Below are positions 1-6,024 of a stretch of 9,117 bases of DNA, in pieces. Numbering within the stretch: the stretch's first letter is position 1; each line of letters starts with the position of its first letter. Below the pieces are notes generated by a model, which was not told the DNA's origin, did no database searches, and worked only from the letters and a program-made list of their open reading frames with translations. Source of the stretch: Methanomicrobiales archaeon (lineage in GTDB: Archaea > Halobacteriota > Methanomicrobia > Methanomicrobiales > Methanospirillaceae). The position numbers and the translations under genes were made by a program. The stretch is from positions 1-9,117 of the forward strand of contig JAAEES010000036.1 in assembly GCA_013415575.1 (NCBI GenBank), written 5' to 3'.

Positions 1-239
1 TCCGGTGCTTTGTTCAGGAGGGCAATAGTTCCCGGGGGGATGAGCGGTGCTCCAAAATGATCTTCAAAGATCCTGTTAACCAGCTCGCAGTCGGCCGGAA
101 AAGCAGGGCGGGCATCACCAGGAGGAGTGATTCCGACCTTCCGTGTGGCAGCCCCGCACCCGCAGACGCCAGACAGCACCGGCACGTGGCAGGTATCGCA
201 CCAGTGGAGGAGTATCTTTCCAAGGTAAGACGGGCGCAT
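1..239 (-). CDS. Phosphoadenosine phosphosulfate (PAPS) reductase family protein, N-terminal part (runs off left edge)
   Basis: Reading the minus strand from 239 down to base 1 gives an open frame with no stop, beginning MRPSYLGKILLHWCDTCHVP. A compact zinc-ribbon follows, with CxxC at residues 14 and 17 and CxC at 26 and 28, then TRKVGITPPGDARPAF and a segment ending GAPLIPPGTIALLNKAP. From memory, this is the N-terminal layout of archaeal (especially methanogen) proteins annotated as PAPS reductase. There the zinc-ribbon precedes the nucleotide-binding reductase domain, often with a ferredoxin-like domain; those parts lie outside the window. The true substrate in methanogens is uncertain and may be a sulfur-transfer reaction. 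I chose the ATG at 239 because a box-A-like element at 267-275 would start transcription near 244, giving a nearly leaderless mRNA. An in-frame ATG at 251 adds four residues and is the alternative. The gene is divergent from the mbh operon and has no obvious functional tie to it. Confidence 0.75.
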   Translation of the reverse strand, partial: MRPSYLGKILLHWCDTCHVPVLSGVCGCGAATRKVGITPPGDARPAFPADCELVNRIFEDHFGAPLIPPGTIALLNKAP

Positions 240-265
240 TCTCGTACTCATACGTTGGTGATGAG

Positions 266-277
266 GAAATAAATAGG
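266..277 (-). promoter_or_regulatory. Box-A-like (TATA) element for the minus-strand PAPS-reductase-family gene
   Basis: On the minus strand this reads CCTATTTATTTC, an AT-rich patch in an otherwise GC-rich setting. Its centre (about 271) lies 32 bases before the ATG at 239. Archaeal TATA boxes usually sit about 26-27 bases before the transcription start, so the start would be near 244, with little or no leader. No Shine-Dalgarno precedes either candidate ATG, which fits leaderless translation. The call rests on spacing and composition only. Confidence 0.45.
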
Positions 278-334
278 CAGGGGATTCGCGCCAGGTTTGA
301 TCGCTTCTTGCCGTTTCCCGGCAACAGCCCATGA

Positions 335-420
335 TTCATCGTTTATTTCTGTAATTTTCATTTTTAAGCCATATTTTCCGGTCTCTTCCTCACTGCAAAT
401 AGTATTGTTTATCAAGCTTC
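335..420 (+). promoter_or_regulatory. AT-rich intergenic tract, probable promoter region of the mbh operon
   Basis: The divergent gap between the minus-strand gene and mbhA (240-581) holds no credible gene. Its only clearly AT-rich part is 335-420, with several box-A-like patches, for example TTTTTAAG near 362, CATATTTT near 370 and TTGTTTATC near 405. The mbh promoter most likely lies here. That would leave a leader of roughly 140-220 bases before the mbhA ATG. I cannot say which patch is used, and no operator-like palindrome stands out. Confidence 0.35.
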
Positions 421-475
421 AGATCGCTACCTTCTCGTACATTATCAGCCATGGCTGGAAAAGTGATTCCGGGAA

Positions 476-492
476 CCACCCGATCCGGGTGG
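476..492 (+). promoter_or_regulatory. Perfect hairpin in the putative mbh leader
   Basis: CCACCCG-ATC-CGGGTGG is a perfect 7-bp GC-rich stem with a 3-base loop, about 90 bases before mbhA. If the promoter lies in the AT-rich tract upstream, this hairpin would be in the 5' leader of the operon mRNA. No T-run follows it, so it does not look like a terminator. A regulatory role is inference only. Confidence 0.4.
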
Positions 493-581
493 CCAGGGGC
501 CTGTCATGCTCTGAATGTATGTGATCGTTATGTGGGAAATGGGACCTCAGACGAACCATTCCCGGGGCCCGGGGTGATGCC

Positions 582-1109
582 ATGATTGCATTTTTTGTCA
601 CGTTCCTCCTCGTCTTCTGTATCTACCTTCTTCTGACGGCAGGGAGCGGAACGATCGGGTTCTGGTCAGCATCTGAACTCATTGCGGGTGCAGGGCTGAG
701 TATCGTGGTGGCAGGGATTACCAGAAAGTTCCTGTGCCGGTCGAACAATTATCGGATGGCAAACCCGCTGCGCCTCCTGCTCATTCCGATCTATATCCTC
801 GGACCATTCCTGATCGAGGTGACCGTGGCCAACATCGATGTGGCAGGAAGGGTGATCACCGGGAGGATACGCCCAGGGATCATAAGGGTCTCGTCGGATC
901 TGAAGACCGATCTCGGCATCTTCATGCTCGCGAACTCGATCACCCTCACTCCGGGAACGATCACGGTCGATATTGATGAGAAGACCCACGATCTGTTTAT
1001 CCATAAGATCAACATCGCACCGGGCGATGAGGAGAAGGCAACCGTTCCGGCGCGTGAACTCTTCTCCTTCGCCGACATCCCAGCCTGGATACGGAGGATT
1101 GCAGAATGA
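582..1109 (+). CDS. mbhA: Membrane-bound hydrogenase subunit A (MrpE/MnhE-like)
   Basis: This 175-residue protein opens the operon. Hydrophobic segments at about residues 2-20, 28-46 and 62-84 are followed by a soluble C-terminal half. That half carries the MrpE family motif: RPGIIRVSSDLKTDLG at about 97-112 and LANSITLTPGTITVDI at 116-131. MrpE subunits belong to multisubunit Na+/H+ antiporters. In Mbh hydrogenases, MbhA helps form the antiporter module thought to exchange sodium for protons across the cytoplasmic membrane. The ATG is preceded by GGGGTGAT at 571-578, a weak, very close Shine-Dalgarno sitting beside the tandem repeat CCCGGGG (561-574), which could fold over it. The stop overlaps the mbhB start in an ATGA. 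Family assignment is firm; the exact cation role is inferred from homologues. Confidence 0.9.
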   Translation: MIAFFVTFLLVFCIYLLLTAGSGTIGFWSASELIAGAGLSIVVAGITRKFLCRSNNYRMANPLRLLLIPIYILGPFLIEVTVANIDVAGRVITGRIRPGIIRVSSDLKTDLGIFMLANSITLTPGTITVDIDEKTHDLFIHKINIAPGDEEKATVPARELFSFADIPAWIRRIAE

Positions 1110-1363
1110 TCGGGTATTTCTCTCCCGTCGCATTCATACTCGTCGCCCTCGTCTGCCTGGCCATGGTCCGCCTGGTCCGGGGGCCGACCCCGGCCGACCG
1201 GGCGGTTGCAGTGGACACGGTCAATACCCTCATCGTCGCAGTGCTGATCCTCCTCGGTGTGGTGTACCGGCAGATCATCTTCATCGATGTGGCCATCGTC
1301 TATGCCCTCCTCTCCTTTGTCAGCACCCTCTTCATCGCCAAGTACATCGGGGGTGAACTCTGA
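1106..1363 (+). CDS. mbhB: Membrane-bound hydrogenase subunit B (MrpF/MnhF-like)
   Basis: This small membrane protein of 85 residues has three predicted helices, at about 5-24, 38-54 and 58-78. It carries the MrpF signature RLVRGPTPADRAVAVDT (22-38) and FIDVAIVYALLSFV (59-72), including a membrane-embedded aspartate at 61. Length and motifs match the MrpF/MnhF family (about 80-95 residues). In Mrp antiporters and Mbh complexes this subunit packs with MrpE and MrpG in the part assigned to sodium transport. Its ATG overlaps the stop of mbhA by four bases (ATGA), suggesting translational coupling. The next gene starts one base after its stop. Confidence 0.92.
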   Translation: MIGYFSPVAFILVALVCLAMVRLVRGPTPADRAVAVDTVNTLIVAVLILLGVVYRQIIFIDVAIVYALLSFVSTLFIAKYIGGEL

Positions 1364-1364
1364 C

Positions 1365-1721
1365 ATGATCGCCGATATTCTGGTACTCGCCTGCCTTGCG
1401 GTCGGGACCTTCTTCAACGCCCTCGGAATCGTCGGACTGCTCCGGTTCCCGGATGTATACACGAGGATGCACGCCACAACCAAGATGACCACGTTCGGTT
1501 CGGTCTTCACAGCCCTGGCTGTGATCATCTACGGGGGTGCCTCCTGGCTGGGAACCACGGATTCCCAGTATGTCATCCTCGCTGTCCACACCCTGATTGC
1601 CGCCGTGGCCCTTGCATTCACCAACGCGCTCGGCTCCCATGCGATCGCACGGGGAGCCCGCCGGTCCGGGATCAGACCTGCACCGGCGGTCGTGGACCGG
1701 TTGGAGGAGGTATACCCATGA
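1365..1721 (+). CDS. mbhC: Membrane-bound hydrogenase subunit C (MrpG/MnhG-like)
   Basis: This 118-residue subunit has the MrpG/MnhG hallmark GLLRFPDVYTRMHATTK at residues 24-40 and a second family patch, TNALGSHAIARGA, at 86-98. There are three hydrophobic helices, at about 4-24, 43-60 and 68-86. The frame is open further upstream, but the ATG at 1365 is the right start: it lies one base after the mbhB stop, has GGTGA at 1352-1356 in front, and gives a protein of normal family length. The upstream extension would be low-complexity Ser/Pro sequence shadowing mbhB. The C-terminal 20 residues are hydrophilic and probably cytoplasmic. It is expected to pack with MbhA and MbhB in the antiporter part of the complex. 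Confidence 0.92.
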   Translation: MIADILVLACLAVGTFFNALGIVGLLRFPDVYTRMHATTKMTTFGSVFTALAVIIYGGASWLGTTDSQYVILAVHTLIAAVALAFTNALGSHAIARGARRSGIRPAPAVVDRLEEVYP

Positions 1722-1972
1722 TCGAGATGCTGGTTCACCTGCTGGTCATCGCCGGGCTCATCGCCTCAGCCCTGCTGGTGTACTGGTTCCGTGACCTGCT
1801 GGCCGCCACCCTGTCAGCCGGGATCTTCAGTTTCCTGATATCACTCGAGTTCTACATTCTCCAGGCCCCGGACGTGGCAATCTCCCAGGCAGCGATCGGG
1901 GCCGGGCTGACAACGGCCATCTTCATCGTTGCTATCAGGGCAACAAACCGGTACGAAGGGGGTGGATCATGA
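1718..1972 (+). CDS. mbhD: Membrane-bound hydrogenase subunit D (MrpA C-terminal/MbhD-like)
   Basis: This is an 84-residue membrane protein with helices at about 4-22, 26-47 and 54-74. It carries the motif APDVAISQAAIGAGLTTAIF at 50-69, which corresponds to the 'APDVA..EAAVGAG' segment found in the C-terminal part of MrpA and in stand-alone MbhD proteins. In Mbh complexes MbhD and MbhE together replace the piece that bacterial Mrp systems carry fused to MrpA. A strong Shine-Dalgarno (GGAGGAGG at 1703-1710) lies inside the end of mbhC, and the start overlaps the mbhC stop as ATGA. The stop overlaps mbhE in the same way. Confidence 0.9.
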   Translation: MIEMLVHLLVIAGLIASALLVYWFRDLLAATLSAGIFSFLISLEFYILQAPDVAISQAAIGAGLTTAIFIVAIRATNRYEGGGS

Positions 1973-2253
1973 AGCGGGGTCTCGTCCTGCTGATCTTTGT
2001 CATCCTGGCCGGCGGCCTCCTGCTCATCCCGGCCCTGCTGGATTTCGGGGTTCCGGCGTTCAGTGACATGGATGACTATTTCCTGAAAAACGGGCAGGAA
2101 CAGACAGCAGCAAACAACATCGTCACCGCGGTGGTCTTCGATTACCGTGGTTTCGATACCCTCGGGGAATCGGTCGTGCTCTTTACCGCGGTGGTGGGGG
2201 TCGGGCTGATGTTCCGGCACATGCTGAAGGAGGAAGAGTATGAGGATGAGTAA
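1969..2253 (+). CDS. mbhE: Membrane-bound hydrogenase subunit E (MbhE, MrpA/MrpB-associated domain)
   Basis: This 94-residue protein has an N-terminal helix (about 4-25), an extracytoplasmic-looking hydrophilic stretch (30-48) and a second helix (66-84). The signature NIVTAVVFDYRGFDTLGE at 50-67 is typical of MbhE-like subunits and the matching part of long MrpA/MrpB proteins. It is expected to work with MbhD as the split equivalent of the MrpA C-terminus. The start is an ATGA overlap with mbhD. The acidic C-terminal tail (KEEEYEDE) is encoded by sequence that also holds the GGAGG used by mbhF, and the two genes overlap by 14 bases. Confidence 0.9.
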   Translation: MKRGLVLLIFVILAGGLLLIPALLDFGVPAFSDMDDYFLKNGQEQTAANNIVTAVVFDYRGFDTLGESVVLFTAVVGVGLMFRHMLKEEEYEDE

Positions 2254-2710
2254 ACTGGTCCGGACCGGGGCAGACCTGCTCTACCCCTTCGCCCTGATCT
2301 TCGGGCTCTATATCATCCTGCACGGCCACCTGACCCCCGGCGGGGGGTTCCAGGGTGGAGCGGTGGTCGCCACCGGGGCGGCCATCGTGATCGTGGCCTG
2401 GGCCTACGAGGACGTTGCAGGGATGATCCGGAAGGTCACCATGAAGGCCCAGGAATCGGCCGGGCTGCTCCTCTTCATCGGGACAGCCGCGCTGGCCCTG
2501 GGTCTCGGGTATGCCTTCTTCACCAACGTCCTTGCCAATTCGGGCAGCCTGTTCGGGCTGTCCGTTCCCTTCGGGCCAAACCCGGGGGAGCTGAATACTG
2601 CCGGGGTGATCCCAATCATGAATATCGCAGTTGGCATCGAGGTCTGGGGCGGCCTGACAGTCATCCTCCTGTACCTGCTCTCGGGGCTGAAGAAGGAGGA
2701 GGGGAGCTGA
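2240..2710 (+). CDS. mbhF: Membrane-bound hydrogenase subunit F (MrpB/MnhB-like)
   Basis: This 156-residue protein contains HGHLTPGGGFQGG at residues 28-40, the diagnostic MnhB/MrpB motif, and about four hydrophobic helices. There are two nearby in-frame ATG codons, at 2240 and 2246. I chose 2240 because GGAGG at 2229-2233 is 6 bases away, versus 12 for the second. Homologous subunits in Mrp antiporters and in Mbh are part of the sodium/proton exchange module. The gene begins inside the end of mbhE and ends one base before mbhG. Confidence 0.93.
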   Translation: MRMSKLVRTGADLLYPFALIFGLYIILHGHLTPGGGFQGGAVVATGAAIVIVAWAYEDVAGMIRKVTMKAQESAGLLLFIGTAALALGLGYAFFTNVLANSGSLFGLSVPFGPNPGELNTAGVIPIMNIAVGIEVWGGLTVILLYLLSGLKKEEGS

Positions 2711-2711
2711 T

Positions 2712-3056
2712 ATGTTCTGGAACCTCCCCTTCATTGCCGTGGTGACCCTCGGCCTGATCGGGCTTGCCACGGTGGTGACCAAGAAGAACCTGATCAAGAT
2801 CTTCCTCGGCATCAACATCTTTGAGGCCGCAGTCAACCTCTTCCTGATCAGCCTCGGGTACCGGGAAGGCGGGATTGCCCCCATCTTCACATCGGCGCCA
2901 TCGACCGAAATGGTCATGGCCACCCCGCAGGCGCTCACCCTCACCTCGATCGTGATCGGGGTCGCCACGAGCGCCCTGCTCCTCTCCTTTGCGGTGATTA
3001 TCTGGAAGAAGTACGGGACGATTGATACCGACCAGATCAGGAGGCTGCGCGAATGA
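2712..3056 (+). CDS. mbhG: Membrane-bound hydrogenase subunit G (MrpC/NuoK-like)
   Basis: This 114-residue protein belongs to the MrpC/MnhC family, related to NuoK of complex I. It has helices at about 5-22, 27-47 and 77-98. A conserved membrane glutamate lies in GINIFEAAVNLFL (E38), and the characteristic ATPQALTLTSIVIGVA patch lies at about 70-85. By analogy with NuoK it lines the proton path next to the large MbhH pump. The ATG follows an AAGGAGGAGGGG Shine-Dalgarno near 2693-2704 and comes one base after the mbhF stop. The stop overlaps the mbhH start as ATGA. Confidence 0.93.
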   Translation: MFWNLPFIAVVTLGLIGLATVVTKKNLIKIFLGINIFEAAVNLFLISLGYREGGIAPIFTSAPSTEMVMATPQALTLTSIVIGVATSALLLSFAVIIWKKYGTIDTDQIRRLRE

Positions 3057-4624
3057 ACGGATTCCTGATGACGAATGCACCGGCACTCCTGATCATGCTC
3101 CCCCTGATCGGGGCATTTGTAACACCGTTCATCGGCAGGATTTCCCCGAGAGTCCGGTCTGCCTGGGTCATCCTGATCATGACCCTGACCACCCTGACCG
3201 CGCTCCTGCTCGCGTCCGATGTCTTCCTGAACGGCACGCAGATCTACGTGTTCGGGGCTGCCGATCCTGACCTTGCCATCCCGCCCGATTCGGGCGGAAT
3301 CCCCATCCGGATCATTTTCACCGTAGATGCCATGAGCGCTTTAATGCAGGTGATCGGGGCAATCACCGGTTTTGCGGTCCTGCTCTACTCCATCTCTGCC
3401 GATCGCATCCATTCCGGACTGGAGAGTTTCTACACCCTCTTCCTCCTGATGATTGCCGGGATCATGGGCATGGTCTCAACGGGGGATCTCTTCAACTTCT
3501 TTGTTTTCCTTGAGATCCTCTCCATCTCCTCGGCAGGCCTGATAGCCTACCGGATAGACGGAGGACTGGCAGTGGAAGCCGCACTCAAGTACTTCGTCCT
3601 CTCCACCATCGGGGCAATGGTGATCCTGATCGGGATCGGCATCTACTATGGAGAGTACAACGCCCTCAATATCGCCGTGATAGCCTCCCGGATGCAGTTC
3701 ACCCTGCTCGACCAGATCGCACTGGTGCTGATCATCGCCGCCCTGGCCATGAAGTGCGGGTCAGTCCCCATGCACTTCTGGACGCCGGACGCCTACTCCA
3801 TGGCTCCGTCCTCCATCACCGCCATGCTGGTGGTGGCCAGCCAGGCCAGCCTGTACGGGCTCTTCCGGGTAGTCTTCACCCTCTACAATGTCACGCTGAA
3901 CGCGATGACCGTGGGCTGGATCATCATCATACTCGGGGTGCTCTCCATGGTGGTCGGGGTGACCATGGCCATTCCCCAGAAGAACGTGAAACGACTGATG
4001 GCCTACCACGCCATCTCCCAGACCGGGTATATGCTGCTCGGAGTCGGGGTGGGCCTCGCAGTCCTCGGCAACCAGCCGCTGATGGAGTCATTCGGGTACA
4101 TCGCTATGGAAGGCGGGATCTTCCACATCATCAACCATGCCATGTACAAGGGACTCCTCTTCCTCACCGCAGGGGCAATCTTCTTCCGGATCGGAACCTA
4201 CAACCTCAATAAAATGGGCGGGCTTGGCCACTCCATGAAGTACACCATGATCTTCTTCATCATCGGTGCGCTGGCCATTGCCGGTATACCGCCCTTGAAC
4301 GGATTTGCTTCGAAACTTATGATCTACGAGTCAGTGTTTGCCTTTAACCCGGTCCTGGCAGTGATCGCCATGGTGGTGAGCATTCTCACCCTCGCCTCCT
4401 TTGTCAAGGTCTTCCACTCGATATTCATGGGACCGAAACTCCCCGAGTACGAAACGGTCCAGGAGGCGCCGGTACCCATGCTTATCGGGATGGGGGTCCT
4501 TGCGGCCATCGTCATCCTCTTCGGCCTCTTCCCCCAGTCGGTGGTAAACGGCCTGATAGCCCCTGCCGCCCATGCCCTTGCTGACCAGAGCGGGTATATC
4601 GCCGCCGTCCTCGGAGGTGCCTGA
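3053..4624 (+). CDS. mbhH: Membrane-bound hydrogenase subunit H (MrpD/NuoN-like proton pump)
   Basis: This is the large antiporter-like subunit, 523 residues and about 14 predicted membrane helices, of the NuoL/M/N-MrpD superfamily. Charged residues expected of a proton channel are all visible: E154 in FNFFVFLEILSI, K234 in ALAMKCGSVPMHFW, K313 in NVKRLMAYHAISQTGY, H/K in NHAMYKGLLF (K366), and K421 in GIPPLNGFASKLMIYE. In P. furiosus Mbh the equivalent subunit is taken to be the main proton-translocating unit, linked through MbhI and MbhM to the hydrogenase arm. The length is normal for the family and nothing looks degraded. AGGAGG at 3039-3044 stands 8 bases before the ATG, which overlaps the mbhG stop. 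Whether protons or sodium ions are finally moved by the complex cannot be told from sequence. Confidence 0.95.
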   Translation: MNGFLMTNAPALLIMLPLIGAFVTPFIGRISPRVRSAWVILIMTLTTLTALLLASDVFLNGTQIYVFGAADPDLAIPPDSGGIPIRIIFTVDAMSALMQVIGAITGFAVLLYSISADRIHSGLESFYTLFLLMIAGIMGMVSTGDLFNFFVFLEILSISSAGLIAYRIDGGLAVEAALKYFVLSTIGAMVILIGIGIYYGEYNALNIAVIASRMQFTLLDQIALVLIIAALAMKCGSVPMHFWTPDAYSMAPSSITAMLVVASQASLYGLFRVVFTLYNVTLNAMTVGWIIIILGVLSMVVGVTMAIPQKNVKRLMAYHAISQTGYMLLGVGVGLAVLGNQPLMESFGYIAMEGGIFHIINHAMYKGLLFLTAGAIFFRIGTYNLNKMGGLGHSMKYTMIFFIIGALAIAGIPPLNGFASKLMIYESVFAFNPVLAVIAMVVSILTLASFVKVFHSIFMGPKLPEYETVQEAPVPMLIGMGVLAAIVILFGLFPQSVVNGLIAPAAHALADQSGYIAAVLGGA

Positions 4625-4625
4625 G

Positions 4626-4973
4626 ATGGATCTCTTTGCCAGCCTCTCCACCGGCACCGGATACTGGAACCCGCTCGCCTGGCTGCTTGCCACGGTTGTT
4701 GCAGCGGTGATCGTGTACCTCATCTGGCGAAGGGGAGAGTCAGGATACAAGAAGGGAACCGCCCAGACCACCCCCTTCATCTCCGGGAACCCCGAACCGG
4801 CGAAGGGGATGGTCCATGTCCGGGCATCCAACCTGTACTGGGGCTACCTCGATGCCCTGAAAGGATACTATGATCTCATCGTCCCCGCCCATACCGGTGT
4901 GGTGAACGACTACCTGCTCTGGTATCTCGGGGTCACGGCAGCGCTCATTATCGTGGTGGTGGTGTTCGTATGA
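4626..4973 (+). CDS. mbhI: Membrane-bound hydrogenase subunit I (small membrane linker)
   Basis: This 115-residue protein has one helix near each end (about 15-34 and 96-114) joined by a hydrophilic middle. The middle contains TTPFISGNP (48-56) and HVRASNLYWGYLDALKGYY (64-82), sequence I recognise as typical of MbhI. In solved Mbh structures MbhI bridges the antiporter part and the hydrogenase part; that role is taken from homologues. I chose ATG 4626 because GGAGGTG at 4613-4619 precedes it, it begins one base after the mbhH stop, and the upstream in-frame extension is a shadow of mbhH. The stop overlaps the mbhJ start (ATGA). Confidence 0.88.
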   Translation: MDLFASLSTGTGYWNPLAWLLATVVAAVIVYLIWRRGESGYKKGTAQTTPFISGNPEPAKGMVHVRASNLYWGYLDALKGYYDLIVPAHTGVVNDYLLWYLGVTAALIIVVVVFV

Positions 4974-5404
4974 AGCCCACCCCGTCATTCAACCGTTCCC
5001 TCTGGGTCTATCACTTCAACTCAGGGTCCTGCAACGGCTGCGAGATTGAGATCGTGGCTGCCATCACGCCACGGTATGACCCTGAGCGGTTCGGCATCAA
5101 ACTGGTGGGGAGCCCCCGCCACGCCGACGTGATGCTGGTGACCGGACCGGTGGTGAAGAAGATGAAGGACCGGCTCCTGAGGGTGTATTCCCAGATCCCG
5201 GATCCCAAGGTGGTGATGTGCATCGGCACCTGCGGAATCTCCGGAGGAGTCTTCTACGACTCATACAACCTTGAGGGGCCGGTCGACGAGGTGATCCCGG
5301 TAGACGTGTACGTGCCCGGCTGCCCGCCCCGGCCCGAGGCCATCATCCACGGAGTAGTAACAGCGCTTGCAAAACTCGAGAGACTGGAAGGAGGCAGTGC
5401 ATGA
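4970..5404 (+). CDS. mbhJ: Membrane-bound [NiFe] hydrogenase small subunit (NuoB-like)
   Basis: This 144-residue small subunit of a group 4 [NiFe] hydrogenase (NuoB/PSST family) shows the ligands for the proximal [4Fe-4S] cluster: C21 and C24 in SGSCNGCEIEI, C88 in GTCGISGG, and C118 in VPGCPPRPEAI. The CxxC pair, rather than the adjacent CC of true NuoB, marks it as a hydrogenase subunit. An extra cysteine at 84 is probably not a ligand. The protein is soluble, has no Tat signal (normal for cytoplasm-facing group 4 enzymes) and pairs with MbhL to pass electrons between the Ni-Fe site and MbhN. Starts and stops overlap the neighbours by four bases. Confidence 0.95.
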   Translation: MKPTPSFNRSLWVYHFNSGSCNGCEIEIVAAITPRYDPERFGIKLVGSPRHADVMLVTGPVVKKMKDRLLRVYSQIPDPKVVMCIGTCGISGGVFYDSYNLEGPVDEVIPVDVYVPGCPPRPEAIIHGVVTALAKLERLEGGSA

Positions 5405-6024
5405 CAGAAAAGGTACTTACACCGGAACAAGTCGCACAGGTATTCCGTGAGAAATTCGGCGGCGCCGTAACCGATATCAGGATCACCGAGCGGCGGGAAG
5501 GGGCAAAGAAGAACCCCAACTTCAATATCTGGATCGATATCGACCGGTCGATCCTCAATCCCGCTGTTGCCACCCTGATCGAGATCCACTTCCCCCACTT
5601 TGCGGTCATCTCCGGGGTGGATGCCGGTGATGCGGTCCGGCTTATCTACCACTTCACCGTCTTCTATGGCAATCCCGGCAGCGAATGCACCGTGAGTTTC
5701 TCGGTGAACCTCCCGAAGGACGACCTTGCCGTGCCGACCATCTCCAGCCTCATTCCCGGAGCCGTTTTCTCGGAACGCGAGAAGCAGGAGTTCCTCGGGG
5801 TCAGGGTCACGGACATCCCAGACGGGCGCCGGCTCTTCCTGCCTGAGGATTTCCCTGAAGGGGTTTATCCCTGGAGAAAGGATGAGACAGGAATTCCCGA
5901 GGGCATGATCAAGGATCTCTGGCGTTCCAGACGACCGACGGACCGGCCGGCTCCTCCTGCCGGGGAAAAGGAGCTGTGCGAACTCCCGGCAGAAGATGCC
6001 CCCCCAAAGGAGGGATCCTCATGA
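5401..6024 (+). CDS. mbhK: Membrane-bound hydrogenase subunit K (NuoC / 30-kDa-like)
   Basis: This 207-residue NuoC-like subunit carries the family signature at about residues 123-151: FSEREKQEFLGVRV followed by a GRRLFLPEDF block, then EGVYPWRKD. It is soluble and has no cofactor-binding cysteine pattern. NuoC-type subunits help hold the large and small subunits together at the membrane face. The last 35 or so residues form a Pro/Glu-rich tail (RPTDRPAPPAGEK and onward) that is probably disordered. AAGGAGG at 5388-5394 precedes the ATG by 6 bases, and the start overlaps the mbhJ stop. Confidence 0.9.
   Translation: MTEKVLTPEQVAQVFREKFGGAVTDIRITERREGAKKNPNFNIWIDIDRSILNPAVATLIEIHFPHFAVISGVDAGDAVRLIYHFTVFYGNPGSECTVSFSVNLPKDDLAVPTISSLIPGAVFSEREKQEFLGVRVTDIPDGRRLFLPEDFPEGVYPWRKDETGIPEGMIKDLWRSRRPTDRPAPPAGEKELCELPAEDAPPKEGSS

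Noticed and set aside
252..581. A small gene in the divergent intergenic region (for example the plus frame 297-524)
   Set aside because: The frames have no ribosome-binding site, no recognisable motif and uneven composition crossing the AT-rich promoter tract.
791..1528. Long minus-strand open frame (245 codons) opposite mbhA-mbhC
   Set aside because: Same reason: it lies over three genes with clear Mrp signatures and has no ribosome-binding site or family resemblance.
2183..2968. Long minus-strand open frame (261 codons) opposite mbhF and mbhG
   Set aside because: It is antisense to two well-recognised membrane subunit genes. Its translation is rich in Asp, Gly, Pro and Arg with no recognisable domain, as expected from the reverse strand of GC-rich hydrophobic coding sequence.
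582..4624. A stand-alone Mrp Na+/H+ antiporter operon
   Set aside because: The genes run on with coupled overlaps into hydrogenase subunits, the MrpA part is split as MbhD and MbhE, and the order equals that of mbhA-H.
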